A DNA stretch of 52,879 nt from contig JAILHW010000040.1 of the NCBI GenBank assembly GCA_024695605.1, positions 1-52,879 on the forward strand. The letters are read 5' to 3'. The translations under genes and the position numbers were made by a program. The notes under the pieces are model-generated. The model did no database searches and was not told the DNA's origin. It saw nothing but the letters and a program-made list of their open reading frames with translations. Shown here in pieces: positions 27,254 to 35,774 of the stretch (positions within the stretch are counted from its first letter, which is position 1; each line of letters opens with the position of its first letter). This stretch comes from Lachnospiraceae bacterium. GTDB lineage: Bacteria > Bacillota > Clostridia > Lachnospirales > Lachnospiraceae.

Positions 27254-29398
27254 ATGAATGATAGTGAAAAGAAGTTAGCGATTGCTAACTTTTTAGAAGC
27301 CTATGGGGAAACTGAAAATGTGATCCGGGATGTGGTGGATCTTTGTGTCGTAGGCGGCGGACATGCCGGCTGTGAGGCAGCACTGGCAGGCGCCAGGAAC
27401 GGACTGGATACGGTGATGTTCACAGTCAGTGTGGACAGCATCGCCCTGATGCCCTGCAATCCCAATGTAGGCGGATCCTCCAAGGGGCACCTGGTCAGAG
27501 AGCTGGATGCGCTGGGCGGAGAAATGGGAAAGAATATTGATAAAACCTTTTTGCAGTCCAAGATGCTGAATGCCTCCAAGGGACCTGCTGTTCATTCTCT
27601 CAGGGCACAGGCAGATAAGCAGGCCTATACCCGCTGTATGCGAAAGGTCCTTGAAAATACGCCGCATCTTTTGATCAAGCAGGCGGAGGTATGCGAGCTT
27701 TTGACAGAAAGCCCGAATGATCTGGAGCATCCCGATGATCCCAAGAGGATCATCGGCCTTCGGATAGGAAGCGGCGGCGTTTATCTTTGCAAGGCCATCG
27801 TGCTGGCTACCGGGACGTACTTAAATGCCAGATGTCTTTGCGGGGAAATGATCCAGCATACAGGACCCAACGGTCTGATGGCTGCCACCCATTTAACGGA
27901 TTGTCTTAGGCGCCTTGGCATACAGGTGCAGCGCTTTAAGACGGGAACGCCCGCCAGAATGGATAAACGGTCTTTGGATTTTTCCAGGATGGAGCCCCAG
28001 TACGGGGATGAAAGGGTGGTGCCCTTTTCCTTTTCCACCGAGCCGGAGGCAGTGCAGTCAGAGCAGGTTGCCTGCTATCTGACCTATACCAATGAAAAAA
28101 CCCACGAGATCATCCGTGCCAATTTGGACCGCTCTCCCATTTATGCCGGGATCATCGAGGGAACGGGACCCAGGTATTGTCCCTCCATTGAGGATAAGGT
28201 GGTCAAGTTTTCGGAAAAGCCGAGGCATCAGGTTTTTATCGAGCCGGAGGGTCTTTATACCAATGAGGTGTATATCGGAGGCATGTCCTCCTCCATGCCG
28301 GAGGATGTGCAGCTGGCCATGTACCGGACGGTTCCGGGACTTGAGCATTGCGTGATCGTCAGAAATGCCTATGCCATCGAGTATGACTGCATCAAGGCGA
28401 CCCAGCTGTATCATACGCTGGCCTTTAAGAAGATCGAAGGGCTCTACGGTGCCGGACAGATCAACGGCAGCAGCGGCTATGAGGAGGCAGCGGCCCAGGG
28501 ACTTCTGGCCGGGATCAATGCCGCCATGTATTGTCTTGGAAAGGAGCCCATTACCATAGACAGATCCGAGGGGTATCTGGGCGTATTGGTGGATGATCTG
28601 GTGACCAAGGAAACCAGAGAGCCATACAGGATGATGACCTCACGAGCGGAGTACCGCCTGCTCCTTCGGCAGGACAACGCAGATCTGCGTCTTCGCAAAA
28701 AGGGCTATGTGGCAGGTCTTGTCAGCGATGCGGAGCTTTTGTATGTAGAGGAAAAGCAAAGGATCGTTGAGATGGAGGCAGAGCGTCTGAAGCAGACCAT
28801 GGTGGGCGCCTCCGCCGGGGTGCAGGCATTTTTGGCATCCAAGAACAGCGCGCCCTTAAAGACAGCGGTGTCTCTGGCAGAGCTGATGTGCAGGCCGGAG
28901 CTTTCCTATGAAAGCATCGCGCCCATTGATGAAGAAAGACCCTCCTACAGGATCGAGCATCCCTTATCCTTTCAGCTGATCAAGGCTGATAAAGACTTTT
29001 CCCTGAACAGATCGGGTCCGGAAAAAAGGCTTTTGGATCTTCGCTTTCAGACGGATGGATCCATACAGACGGCGGAAAAGACAGACAACTCTGACGGATC
29101 CTTTTCTACGGAGGGAAAGCTTCCGCAGGATATCATAGAGCAGATCGATATTACCATCAAATATGAGGGCTATATCCATCGTCAGCAAAAGCAGGTGGAA
29201 AGCTTTCAAAAGATTGAAAAAAAGAAGATTCCAAGAGATATTGATTATGCCGATGTAAAGAGCCTTCGCTTGGAGGCAAGGCAGAAGCTGGATGCGCTTC
29301 GTCCGGTTTCCATCGGACAGGCCTCTAGGATCTCCGGCGTTTCTCCTGCGGATATTTCGGTTCTTCTGATTTATCTGGAGCAAAGGAAGGGACAGTAA
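27254..29398 (+). CDS. mnmG: tRNA uridine-5-carboxymethylaminomethyl modification enzyme MnmG (GidA), long form
   Basis: 714 residues against about 630 in the usual family. The FAD site is [19 protein letters not shown], followed by [24 protein letters not shown] and the C-terminal [14 protein letters not shown]. Two additions explain the length: about 27 extra N-terminal residues that include the coding palindrome at 27272-27291, and about 55 poorly conserved residues (about 565-620, Thr/Asp/Ser-rich) between [13 protein letters not shown] and [11 protein letters not shown]. The ATG has GAGGAAG 7 bases upstream and no later ATG fits, so the extension appears real. It follows mnmE by 14 bases. 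Confidence 0.96.
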   Translation: MNDSEKKLAIANFLEAYGETENVIRDVVDLCVVGGGHAGCEAALAGARNGLDTVMFTVSVDSIALMPCNPNVGGSSKGHLVRELDALGGEMGKNIDKTFLQSKMLNASKGPAVHSLRAQADKQAYTRCMRKVLENTPHLLIKQAEVCELLTESPNDLEHPDDPKRIIGLRIGSGGVYLCKAIVLATGTYLNARCLCGEMIQHTGPNGLMAATHLTDCLRRLGIQVQRFKTGTPARMDKRSLDFSRMEPQYGDERVVPFSFSTEPEAVQSEQVACYLTYTNEKTHEIIRANLDRSPIYAGIIEGTGPRYCPSIEDKVVKFSEKPRHQVFIEPEGLYTNEVYIGGMSSSMPEDVQLAMYRTVPGLEHCVIVRNAYAIEYDCIKATQLYHTLAFKKIEGLYGAGQINGSSGYEEAAAQGLLAGINAAMYCLGKEPITIDRSEGYLGVLVDDLVTKETREPYRMMTSRAEYRLLLRQDNADLRLRKKGYVAGLVSDAELLYVEEKQRIVEMEAERLKQTMVGASAGVQAFLASKNSAPLKTAVSLAELMCRPELSYESIAPIDEERPSYRIEHPLSFQLIKADKDFSLNRSGPEKRLLDLRFQTDGSIQTAEKTDNSDGSFSTEGKLPQDIIEQIDITIKYEGYIHRQQKQVESFQKIEKKKIPRDIDYADVKSLRLEARQKLDALRPVSIGQASRISGVSPADISVLLIYLEQRKGQ
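27272..27291. repeat. GTTAGC-N4-GCTAAC palindrome inside mnmG
   Basis: AAGTTAGC (27272-27279), gatt, GCTAACTT (27284-27291). It encodes KLAIAN in the N-terminal extension of MnmG, in the same reading frame as the copy in rsmG. Confidence 0.7.
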
Positions 29399-29431
29399 AT
29401 TGCAGGCAAGGGATCAAAGGAAAGGATCAGG

Positions 29432-30226
29432 ATGGAGAAAGAAAACTATCTGAAAGAGCTGCTTGGCCAGTCTCATATCGTGCTTTCGGATGAGCAGATT
29501 GCAAAGCTTGTCCACTTTTATGAGATGCTCATTGAGGCTTCAAAGGTCATGAATCTGACGACCATTACGGAGTATACGGAGGTTTGCCGCAAGCATTTTC
29601 TGGATTCTCTCTCGCTTGCATTTTTGTTTGAAAACACAAAAGAAAGCGGGGGCGCCATCGATCTTTCGGCCGGTCTTTTAAAGCTTTTGAACAAGCAAAC
29701 AGAACGGAGCGTTTCCCTGATCGATGTGGGGTGCGGCGCCGGGTTTCCCGGTATGGTGCTTGCCATCGCGTTTGAGGATCTGCAGGTCACGCTTCTTGAC
29801 AGTCTGAACAAGCGGGTCGGATTTTTGGAATCCGTCATAGAAAAGTTAGCACTTGCTAACTGCAGCGCGGTCCACGCAAGAGCAGAGGAGTTTGCAAAGG
29901 ACAAAGCGCACAGGGAGTGCTATGATCTGGCGGTGTCCCGGGCAGTGGCCAATCTTTCCACCCTTTCGGAATACTGCCTGCCCTTTGTCAAAAAGGACGG
30001 ATTGTTTATCGCTTATAAATCCGCAAAGATCAAGGAGGAGGCGCCGGCAGCGCAGCATGCCATCGATATTTTGGGAGGCCGCTTTGAAAGAGAAAAAGAA
30101 TTTTATCTGCCCGCAGGGGAGGATGCGACAGAGGATTATCGAGATCTGTATGTGATCAGAAAGGTCACGCAGACGCCAGGCAGGTATCCGCGAAAGGCGG
30201 GAACGCCGGCCAGGGAACCATTGTAA
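29432..30226 (+). CDS. rsmG: 16S rRNA (guanine-527 N7) methyltransferase
   Basis: 264 residues. The motif VMNLTTITEYTEVCRKHFLDSL precedes the SAM-binding loop LIDVGCGAGFPGMVLAIAF, then SLNKRVGFLESVIEKL and AVSRAVANLSTLSEYCLPF. It methylates G527 of 16S rRNA; loss gives low-level streptomycin resistance in other bacteria. An extra segment of about 20 residues (around GGAIDLSAGLLKLLNKQTE) precedes the SAM loop. It follows mnmG by 33 bases with AAGGATC before the ATG. In many Clostridia parAB comes next; here it does not. Confidence 0.96.
   Translation: MEKENYLKELLGQSHIVLSDEQIAKLVHFYEMLIEASKVMNLTTITEYTEVCRKHFLDSLSLAFLFENTKESGGAIDLSAGLLKLLNKQTERSVSLIDVGCGAGFPGMVLAIAFEDLQVTLLDSLNKRVGFLESVIEKLALANCSAVHARAEEFAKDKAHRECYDLAVSRAVANLSTLSEYCLPFVKKDGLFIAYKSAKIKEEAPAAQHAIDILGGRFEREKEFYLPAGEDATEDYRDLYVIRKVTQTPGRYPRKAGTPAREPL
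29844..29861. repeat. GTTAGC-N4-GCTAAC palindrome inside rsmG
   Basis: AGTTAGC (29844-29850), actt, GCTAACT (29855-29861). It encodes KLALAN at a position where RsmG proteins normally have a similar KLGLKN-like stretch, so it is not an added segment here. Confidence 0.6.
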
Positions 30227-30281
30227 GAAAATCATGTAAAGTGATTTACAATCATCATAAAGAAACACGGAGGAATCTAAG

Positions 30282-30602
30282 ATGGAACAAACAATTGAAT
30301 TTCGTTATGACACGCAGCTTTTGCTGGATCAGTACGTCGCAGACGGACAGGATGTGGATGATCTTGCAGATGATCTGGTAGATGAGGTGCGCGATCACAT
30401 TCTTTCCACCTTCAAGGGTGACAGTCTGGTGGTTGCCGCTGACAGCAGCGAGGATGCATTCGGCGGAGAAAAGGCCGTACTCAAGCTGCACTTCCACACC
30501 AACGAGCCCTGGGATGTGCTCTCCTACTGCAGAACCTTAGGAGAGATCTACGATATCGTGGTAGAGGATATGGACCGCCAGTCCAGAGGCTTGAAGGGCT
30601 AA
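30282..30602 (+). CDS. Small protein resembling the C-terminal end of DAK2/FakA-like kinases
   Basis: 106 residues, acidic. The second half (VLKLHFHTNEPWDVLSYCRT, then LGEIYDIVVEDMDRQSRG) resembles the closing segment of FakA/YloV-type dihydroxyacetone-kinase-like proteins (pattern KVHxHTNxPxxVLxYxxxxGEL). No ATP-binding DAK2 domain is present, so it cannot be a kinase alone. GGAGG lies 8 bases before the ATG. A possible operator, TGTAAA-gtga-TTTACA, is at 30235-30250. Its stop codon lies in the GCTAAGC triplet repeat. It may be a partner subunit; the role is not known to me. Confidence 0.75.
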   Translation: MEQTIEFRYDTQLLLDQYVADGQDVDDLADDLVDEVRDHILSTFKGDSLVVAADSSEDAFGGEKAVLKLHFHTNEPWDVLSYCRTLGEIYDIVVEDMDRQSRGLKG

Positions 30603-30626
30603 GCGGCTAAGCAGCTAAGCAGCCGC
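30598..30626. repeat. Triple GCTAAGC repeat between convergent genes
   Basis: GCTAAGC at 30598, 30606 and 30614 (8-bp period), with outer GCGGCT (30603-30608) and AGCCGC (30621-30626) able to pair. It supplies the TAA stop of the upstream plus-strand gene and the TAG stop of the minus-strand antiporter. Confidence 0.65.
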
Positions 30627-31793
30627 CTTGTCCTTATGAAACAGAAGCTTTAAAAGGATCGGTGTTAAGATAGAGGAAACGATGATCAACAGGATCACGG
30701 AGGTAAAGTAAATGGGCTCGATCAGCCCCGCACTCAGACCCTTCTGGGAAACGATGAGTGCGACCTCTCCTCTTGTCATCATACCGATACCGATCTTTAG
30801 GCTGTCACTGAGGTTGAATCTGCACAGCTTTGCAGCGATGCCGCAGCCGATGATCTTTGAGATCAGGGCAACGAGAACAAAGCCGATGGAAAAGCCCAGA
30901 AGCGGAAGGGTCATTTTTTCCAGATCGGTCTTCAGACCGATGGAGGCAAAGAAGATGGGACCAAAGAGCATATAGGAATTGATGTCCATCTTTTCCGCGA
31001 TGTAATCGGAGTCCTTGATGTTGCAAAGGATGATCCCCGCAAAGTAGGCACCGGTGATATCGGCAATGCCGAAGAAATGCTCGGCGATATAGGAAAGGGC
31101 AAAGCAGTAGGCAAGACCCGCAATGGGAATACGCTGGGTATGGGGATAACGCTTATCGACCATTTTAAAGATCTTGTAGCTGATAAACCCGAAGACCAGA
31201 GCAAACAAAAAGAACAAAAGGGTCTGAACCACGACGATCAAAGGCTTCATGGCAGGATCCTTAAGGCCGATAACAAAGGTCAGGACCATGATCCCGATGA
31301 CATCATCAATGATGGCGGCGGACAGAATGGTCTGTCCTACCTTTGTCTGGAGCTTTCCCATTTCCTTTAAGGCGGAAACGGTGATGCTGACGGAGGTTGC
31401 CGTCATGATGGTACCGATGAAAACGCCCTTATAAAACTCCAGGGACCCGAAGGGCGAAAATCCATAGTAGCAAAAATAAAAGATCGCGCCGAGGGCCAGT
31501 GGTATAAAGACACCGAAGCAGGCAATGAGAAAGGCGATGGGTCCGGTTTTTAACAGATCCTTCAGATCTGTTCCCAGTCCTGCCGAAAACATCAAAAGCA
31601 CAACACCGATCTCCGCCATCTGTACGATGAACGGGGACTGCTCCACAAGGCCCAAAAGACCCGGTCCGATCAAAAGACCTGCTACGATTTCTCCCACCAC
31701 CTGGGGTGCCTTGCATTTTCTTGCTACCAGTCCGAAGAATTTTGCGGCGATTACCAGGATCGCAAGATCCTTAAAGATTTCGTATGTTGCCAT
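30615..31793 (-). CDS. Cation:proton antiporter (CPA2 / NapA-KefB type)
   Basis: 392 residues, nearly all membrane (about 12 helices). Family motifs are CKAPQVVGEIVAGLLIGPGLLG near residue 30 and the ion-binding double-aspartate site AAIIDDVIGIMVL near residue 155, where the DD pair suggests an electrogenic Na+/H+ exchanger. It lacks the C-terminal TrkA-N/RCK regulatory domain seen in Kef. AAGGG lies 6 bases before the ATG. It reads towards oriC, unlike its neighbours. The transported ion cannot be fixed from the sequence. Confidence 0.9.
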   Translation of the reverse strand: MATYEIFKDLAILVIAAKFFGLVARKCKAPQVVGEIVAGLLIGPGLLGLVEQSPFIVQMAEIGVVLLMFSAGLGTDLKDLLKTGPIAFLIACFGVFIPLALGAIFYFCYYGFSPFGSLEFYKGVFIGTIMTATSVSITVSALKEMGKLQTKVGQTILSAAIIDDVIGIMVLTFVIGLKDPAMKPLIVVVQTLLFFLFALVFGFISYKIFKMVDKRYPHTQRIPIAGLAYCFALSYIAEHFFGIADITGAYFAGIILCNIKDSDYIAEKMDINSYMLFGPIFFASIGLKTDLEKMTLPLLGFSIGFVLVALISKIIGCGIAAKLCRFNLSDSLKIGIGMMTRGEVALIVSQKGLSAGLIEPIYFTSVILLIIVSSILTPILLKLLFHKDKAAA

Positions 31794-32003
31794 GATATTC
31801 CCTTCTTTTCTCAGCTATCTGTTTCCACAATCTGTTGGTATTACTCTGTCAACCCATCAATTATAGGACAAACAATAGGGAATGTAAAGAAAGAAAATCT
31901 TTCAGAGCAGGACGGTTTGTAGTACAATCAAGACAGTTATCAGATACAGCTATCCTATACAGTTATCCATACAGATCATGTTTGAAAACAATAAGAGGTT
32001 TTT

Positions 32004-32618
32004 ATGAATAAGGAAGAATTCCTGACGCAGCTTGGAGACAGGCTTTCGGGTCTGCCCCGGGAAGCGGTCGAAGACAGGCTTTCGTATTACGCAGAGCTTG
32101 TGGATCACAGGATGGAGGGCGGAATGACGGAAGCCGAGGCGGTTGCCTCCATCGGATCTTTGAATGAAACCGTGGGACAGATCATGCATGAGATCCCTCT
32201 GACAAAGCTGATGAAGCGGACAATGGATCCAAAGCGGGAGACAAAGGTCTGGAAGGTGGTGCTGATCCTTCTGACACTTCCCATATGGCTTCCGCTTCTG
32301 ATTTCGCTTTTTGCCATCGTTCTTTCCATCGGGATCACATTCTGGGCATTGGTGGTTGCGTTCTTTTTTGTCGGGATCGGGATCGCCGCCGTAGCAGTGT
32401 TTGGCCTGTTTGTCGCCATTGGATATGTCATTTCGGGAAAGGCCGTGGGTGGTTTGTTTTTTGTCGGGATCGCCCTGATCCTGGTTGGTCTTTCCATCGT
32501 GATTTTTTTACTGAGCATCGGACTTGCCAGGGGACTTGCGTGGCTTACGGCAAAGACAGCCCTGTTTGTCAAATCATTGTTTGTCAGGCAGGAGAAGGAA
32601 AGTGAGGTGACGGTATGA
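32004..32618 (+). CDS. DUF1700 family membrane protein
   Basis: 204 residues. The N-terminal helical HAAS-like domain (1-60, EEFLTQLGDRLSGLPREAVED, EAEAVASIGSL) is cytoplasmic. About four transmembrane helices follow from residue 85 to 190. Members of this family are usually encoded with a PadR regulator and a DUF4097 protein and are linked to envelope stress responses. AGAGG sits 5 bases before the ATG. It overlaps the next gene by 4 bases (ATGA), showing tight translational coupling. No PadR gene precedes this copy. Confidence 0.88.
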   Translation: MNKEEFLTQLGDRLSGLPREAVEDRLSYYAELVDHRMEGGMTEAEAVASIGSLNETVGQIMHEIPLTKLMKRTMDPKRETKVWKVVLILLTLPIWLPLLISLFAIVLSIGITFWALVVAFFFVGIGIAAVAVFGLFVAIGYVISGKAVGGLFFVGIALILVGLSIVIFLLSIGLARGLAWLTAKTALFVKSLFVRQEKESEVTV

Positions 32619-33355
32619 AAAAAGCGATCATAGCTATCGTCACAGCCGCTGCCCTGATCGTATGCGGCACATCGCTTTGCGGCATCTCTTATGCAAAGAT
32701 GGGAAATGATCTGTCAAAGCTTGGGTTTGTGGAAATGGAGAAGGATGAAGTGAAGATCGAGCAGGAATTCCAAGAGGTCACGATCCGGTCGGATATCGCA
32801 GCTGTCACGATCCAAAGCACGGATCAGACATATTGCAGCGTAGAATGTTATCAGGACAAAAAGGCGCCCTTTGATGTCAGAGTGGAAAATGGGGCACTGG
32901 TGATCGATTCCAAAACAAGAGAGGATCTGACCTGGTATGAAAGGGCCAGCGTTTTTGCAAGCACGCCAAAGGTGATCATCTCTCTGCCAAAAAAGGACTA
33001 TGGGACCCTTTTGGCAAAGATGGATACCGGCAATCTGAAAATAGAGGGACCGCTAACCTTTGAAAGCATGGATCTTACCATGGATACCGGGGATGTGCAT
33101 CTTTCCCGGACGATCACTTCTAAAGAGCTGCATGTCAAAATGGATACCGGCAATTTTACCTTTGAGGATTGTGATGCCGGATCTGTTTCGGCAGAGCTTG
33201 ATACGGGCAATATAGAAGGAAGCTTTTTAAGCCCAAAGGCCATAGAGGCAAAGTCGGACACCGGCAGTGTCCATGTTCCAAAGCAGACAGAGGGGGGAGC
33301 CTGCAGACTGAAAACCGATACGGGGAATATCCGTATTACCATTGCAGAATCATAA
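32615..33355 (+). CDS. DUF4097 beta-strand-repeat protein, membrane anchored (module 1)
   Basis: 246 residues. An N-terminal hydrophobic segment (IIAIVTAAALIVCGTSLCGI) acts as signal or anchor. The outside domain is a beta-helix built of repeats of about 15-20 residues centred on MDTGN/MDTGD/LDTGN/SDTGS/TDTGN, a DUF4097 hallmark. GAGGTGACGG precedes the ATG, which overlaps the stop of the DUF1700 gene. The function of the family is uncertain; it is thought to sense or shield the cell envelope. It may be read on into the HD-GYP gene 12 bases later. Confidence 0.88.
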   Translation: MKKAIIAIVTAAALIVCGTSLCGISYAKMGNDLSKLGFVEMEKDEVKIEQEFQEVTIRSDIAAVTIQSTDQTYCSVECYQDKKAPFDVRVENGALVIDSKTREDLTWYERASVFASTPKVIISLPKKDYGTLLAKMDTGNLKIEGPLTFESMDLTMDTGDVHLSRTITSKELHVKMDTGNFTFEDCDAGSVSAELDTGNIEGSFLSPKAIEAKSDTGSVHVPKQTEGGACRLKTDTGNIRITIAES

Positions 33356-33367
33356 GGAGTTGTTCTC

Positions 33368-35077
33368 TTGTCAGCGATCATTTACGGCATTATTGCATTT
33401 ATTTCCCTGATCTGTACGGGGATCTACTTTTACATATGGGTGAAGCATTTTGATGTGAATTTTACCGTGATCTTTATCCTGGTGCCCATTGCGGCTATAG
33501 GATATTATCTGCAGGAAACATCAACTACGCAGGATGGGATCATAAAGGGAATTCAGGTATGCTACATCGGCGGCAGTTATCTGGAGCTGTTCATTGTGCT
33601 GTGTATTTTTAACCTGTGCGGGATCGAGATCAAACGGTGGCTTCGGACGGCACTGTTCTGTGTCTGTACAATGGTCTTTGTTTCGACACTGACCATTGGC
33701 TATACGGACATCTTCTATAAGAGCATGCAGTTTAAAATGGTCGGCAATTATGGGGTACTGACCAGAGAGTACGGGTTCATGCATACCGTCTTTTATGTGG
33801 TGGTCGCTGTGCTCTTTTTATCCGGTATCATTGCGATCCTGTATTCCTATCTGAAGAAAAAGCAGGTTCCGAGGATCGTGCTTTTGCTACTTCTCATACC
33901 GGATGTGATCTGTATGCTGGGATACTTTGTGGGACGAAGACTCCTCGGAGGCATCGATCCCGTTCCCCTGGGTTATGTGATCGCCCAGATCATGTTTTTG
34001 CTTTTGGCCTACAGGATGAGTCTTTACAATGTCAGTGATACGGTGATCGAATCCATGATCCATGAAACCCAGCTGGGATATATTTCCTTTGACTTTAATT
34101 ACCGGTATCTGGGCAGTGATGAGATCGGGAAAAGGATCGTTCCGGAGATTGCCGATCTGGCGGTGGACGAGGTCTTTGGCTATAAGCCCAGTGAAAGAAG
34201 GATCCGGCATTTTCTGGATGATTTCAAAAACGATCCGACGAAAAATCTGTTTACCTACATTGTGGCCGATCCGGACGGTGATCACGATAAGAACCGGATC
34301 TTTAACGCAACGGTCAATTACCTGCATGACGGACGGAAGCGGCGCGGCTATATCGTGACCTTTATGGATGATACGGCAAACCGCAAATACATTCAGCTTC
34401 TGGATACCTATAATGAAAACCTCCAGCAGGAGGTGGAGCAAAAGACGCAGTCCATCTTAGAGATGCATGATAACCTGATCATGAGTCTGGCGATCATGGT
34501 AGAAAGCCGTGACAATTCCACAGGCGGTCATATCAAGCGGACTTCCGAGGGTGTCAGGATCCTGATCGATGAGATCAAAAAGGAGGGAAAGCTGTCCCTT
34601 TCGCAGGAATTTTGCAAGGATGTGATCAAGGCGGCGCCCATGCATGACCTTGGAAAGATCGCGGTAGATGATGCGGTGCTGCGAAAGCCGGGCAAATTTA
34701 CCGATGCGGAATATGAAGAGATGAAAAAGCATGCCGCAGAGGGCGGACGCATCATCTCCGAGATCCTGAAGCAGACCGAGGATGAATCCTTTAAAGAGGT
34801 GGCCCGGAATGTGGCCCACTACCATCATGAGCGGTGGGACGGCTCCGGATATCCGCAGGGACTGGCCGGAGAGCAGATCCCCATTGAGGCCCGGATCATG
34901 GCCATTGCGGATGTGTATGATGCCCTGGTCAGCAAGCGTGTATATAAGGATGCCTTCAGCTTTGAAAAGGCCAACGCCATCATCATGGAAGGCATGGGAA
35001 CCCAGTTTGATCCGAGTCTGAAGCAGGTCTATGAAGCGGCAAGGCCGCGGCTGGAGGAATACTATCAAAATCAGTGA
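33368..35077 (+). CDS. Membrane HD-GYP cyclic-di-GMP phosphodiesterase
   Basis: 569 residues. Seven N-terminal transmembrane helices (about 1-215) resemble the 7TM histidine-kinase-type sensor. A PAS-like region (about 230-325) and a coiled coil (TYNENLQQEVEQKTQSILEM) lead to the HD-GYP domain, with HDLGKIAVDDAVLRKPGKF near residue 425 and HHERWDGSGYPQGL near residue 485. All HD and GYP residues are kept, so c-di-GMP hydrolysis is likely. The start is TTG, with AAGGAG 8-9 bases upstream and 12 bases after the DUF4097 stop, so it looks like the third gene of that operon. Confidence 0.92.
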   Translation: MSAIIYGIIAFISLICTGIYFYIWVKHFDVNFTVIFILVPIAAIGYYLQETSTTQDGIIKGIQVCYIGGSYLELFIVLCIFNLCGIEIKRWLRTALFCVCTMVFVSTLTIGYTDIFYKSMQFKMVGNYGVLTREYGFMHTVFYVVVAVLFLSGIIAILYSYLKKKQVPRIVLLLLLIPDVICMLGYFVGRRLLGGIDPVPLGYVIAQIMFLLLAYRMSLYNVSDTVIESMIHETQLGYISFDFNYRYLGSDEIGKRIVPEIADLAVDEVFGYKPSERRIRHFLDDFKNDPTKNLFTYIVADPDGDHDKNRIFNATVNYLHDGRKRRGYIVTFMDDTANRKYIQLLDTYNENLQQEVEQKTQSILEMHDNLIMSLAIMVESRDNSTGGHIKRTSEGVRILIDEIKKEGKLSLSQEFCKDVIKAAPMHDLGKIAVDDAVLRKPGKFTDAEYEEMKKHAAEGGRIISEILKQTEDESFKEVARNVAHYHHERWDGSGYPQGLAGEQIPIEARIMAIADVYDALVSKRVYKDAFSFEKANAIIMEGMGTQFDPSLKQVYEAARPRLEEYYQNQ

Positions 35078-35096
35078 TCCGTGCATACAGAAGTGT

Positions 35097-35127
35097 AAAA
35101 AGATCCCCTTTCGGGGATCTTTTTTTG
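35097..35127 (+). terminator. Terminator after the HD-GYP gene
   Basis: AAAAAGATCCCC (35097-35108), tttc, GGGGATCT followed by a run of eight Ts. It closes the DUF1700-DUF4097-HD-GYP operon. Confidence 0.92.
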
Positions 35128-35188
35128 CATAATAAGGCCGTCAAATGCCCATATGGAGGGAAAACCTAAGAAAAATTCAAAAAAGTTA

Positions 35189-35217
35189 TTGACAGAGAAC
35201 AGGGGCGGTGTTATATT
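35189..35217 (+). promoter_or_regulatory. Promoter of the padR-DUF1700-DUF4097 operon
   Basis: TTGACA (35189-35194), 17 bases, TATATT (35212-35217). The transcription start would fall within or just before the downstream repeats. Confidence 0.8.
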
Positions 35218-35296
35218 TACTACGACAGACATAGTACGACAGTCGGTGCAACGATAGACAAAGCAACGACAGTCGAGGCAATGACAGACGTAGTAA
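35218..35296. repeat. Five tandem imperfect 15-bp repeats and dyad in the padR leader
   Basis: Units built on ACGACAG or a close variant recur every 14-15 bases (35222, 35236, 35251, 35266, 35281). The first lies in the inverted repeat TACTA-N9-TAGTA (35218-35236), which resembles a PadR-type operator, directly against the -10 element; GTAGTA recurs at the last unit. This is probably an autoregulatory site. Confidence 0.65.
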
Positions 35297-35336
35297 GAAA
35301 ACTCGCAAGCAGAAACATGCAGAAGGGAGAGAGCCT

Positions 35337-35738
35337 ATGGGAACGGAATCATCCACCATCAGCTCGGACGTGATCCGGGGCTACAATGATACCATGATCC
35401 TGTACATCCTGCAGAAGGCACCGTCCTACGGCTACGAGATATCCAAGCAGATCCGGCTGTTGACAGAGGAAAAATACATCATCAAGGAAACAACGCTGTA
35501 CTCTGCCTTTACCAGAATGGAGAAGAACGGATACATCGAGTCCTACGAGGAGACGGCGGCTGCGGGCAGCGGGAAAAAGAGAACGTATTACAGGATCACC
35601 GAAGCCGGTATACGCTTCTATGAGGAGAAATGCAGAGAGTGGACGCTGACCAAGGAAGTGGTAGAGCACTTTATGCCAGAGGGGAACGATCCGGGCGGCG
35701 GATCGGAAGTGATTTTGCTGGGGATGAAGGAAGATTAA
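35337..35738 (+). CDS. PadR family transcriptional regulator
   Basis: 133 residues. The winged helix has DTMILYILQKAPSYGYEISKQI, LYSAFTRMEKNGYIESYEE and KKRTYYRITEAG (split), followed by a short C-terminal dimerisation helix. GGGAGAG precedes the ATG. It is the first gene of an operon with a HAAS-domain membrane protein and a DUF4097 protein, a common arrangement in Firmicutes in which PadR represses its own operon. The leader repeats just upstream are the likely binding site. Confidence 0.92.
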   Translation: MGTESSTISSDVIRGYNDTMILYILQKAPSYGYEISKQIRLLTEEKYIIKETTLYSAFTRMEKNGYIESYEETAAAGSGKKRTYYRITEAGIRFYEEKCREWTLTKEVVEHFMPEGNDPGGGSEVILLGMKED

Positions 35739-35774
35739 TCAGTTGGGTCTTTGAAAAGGCATAGGAGGAGTAAA

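Noticed and set aside
29432-30226. noc next to rsmG
   Set aside because: The gene after rsmG is the FakA-tail-like protein and then an antiporter. The only ParB-like gene seen is the one next to parA.
35218-35296. CRISPR or minisatellite reading of the 15-bp repeats
   Set aside because: Units are short, imperfect and without spacers, and they sit directly at a promoter, which fits an operator array better.
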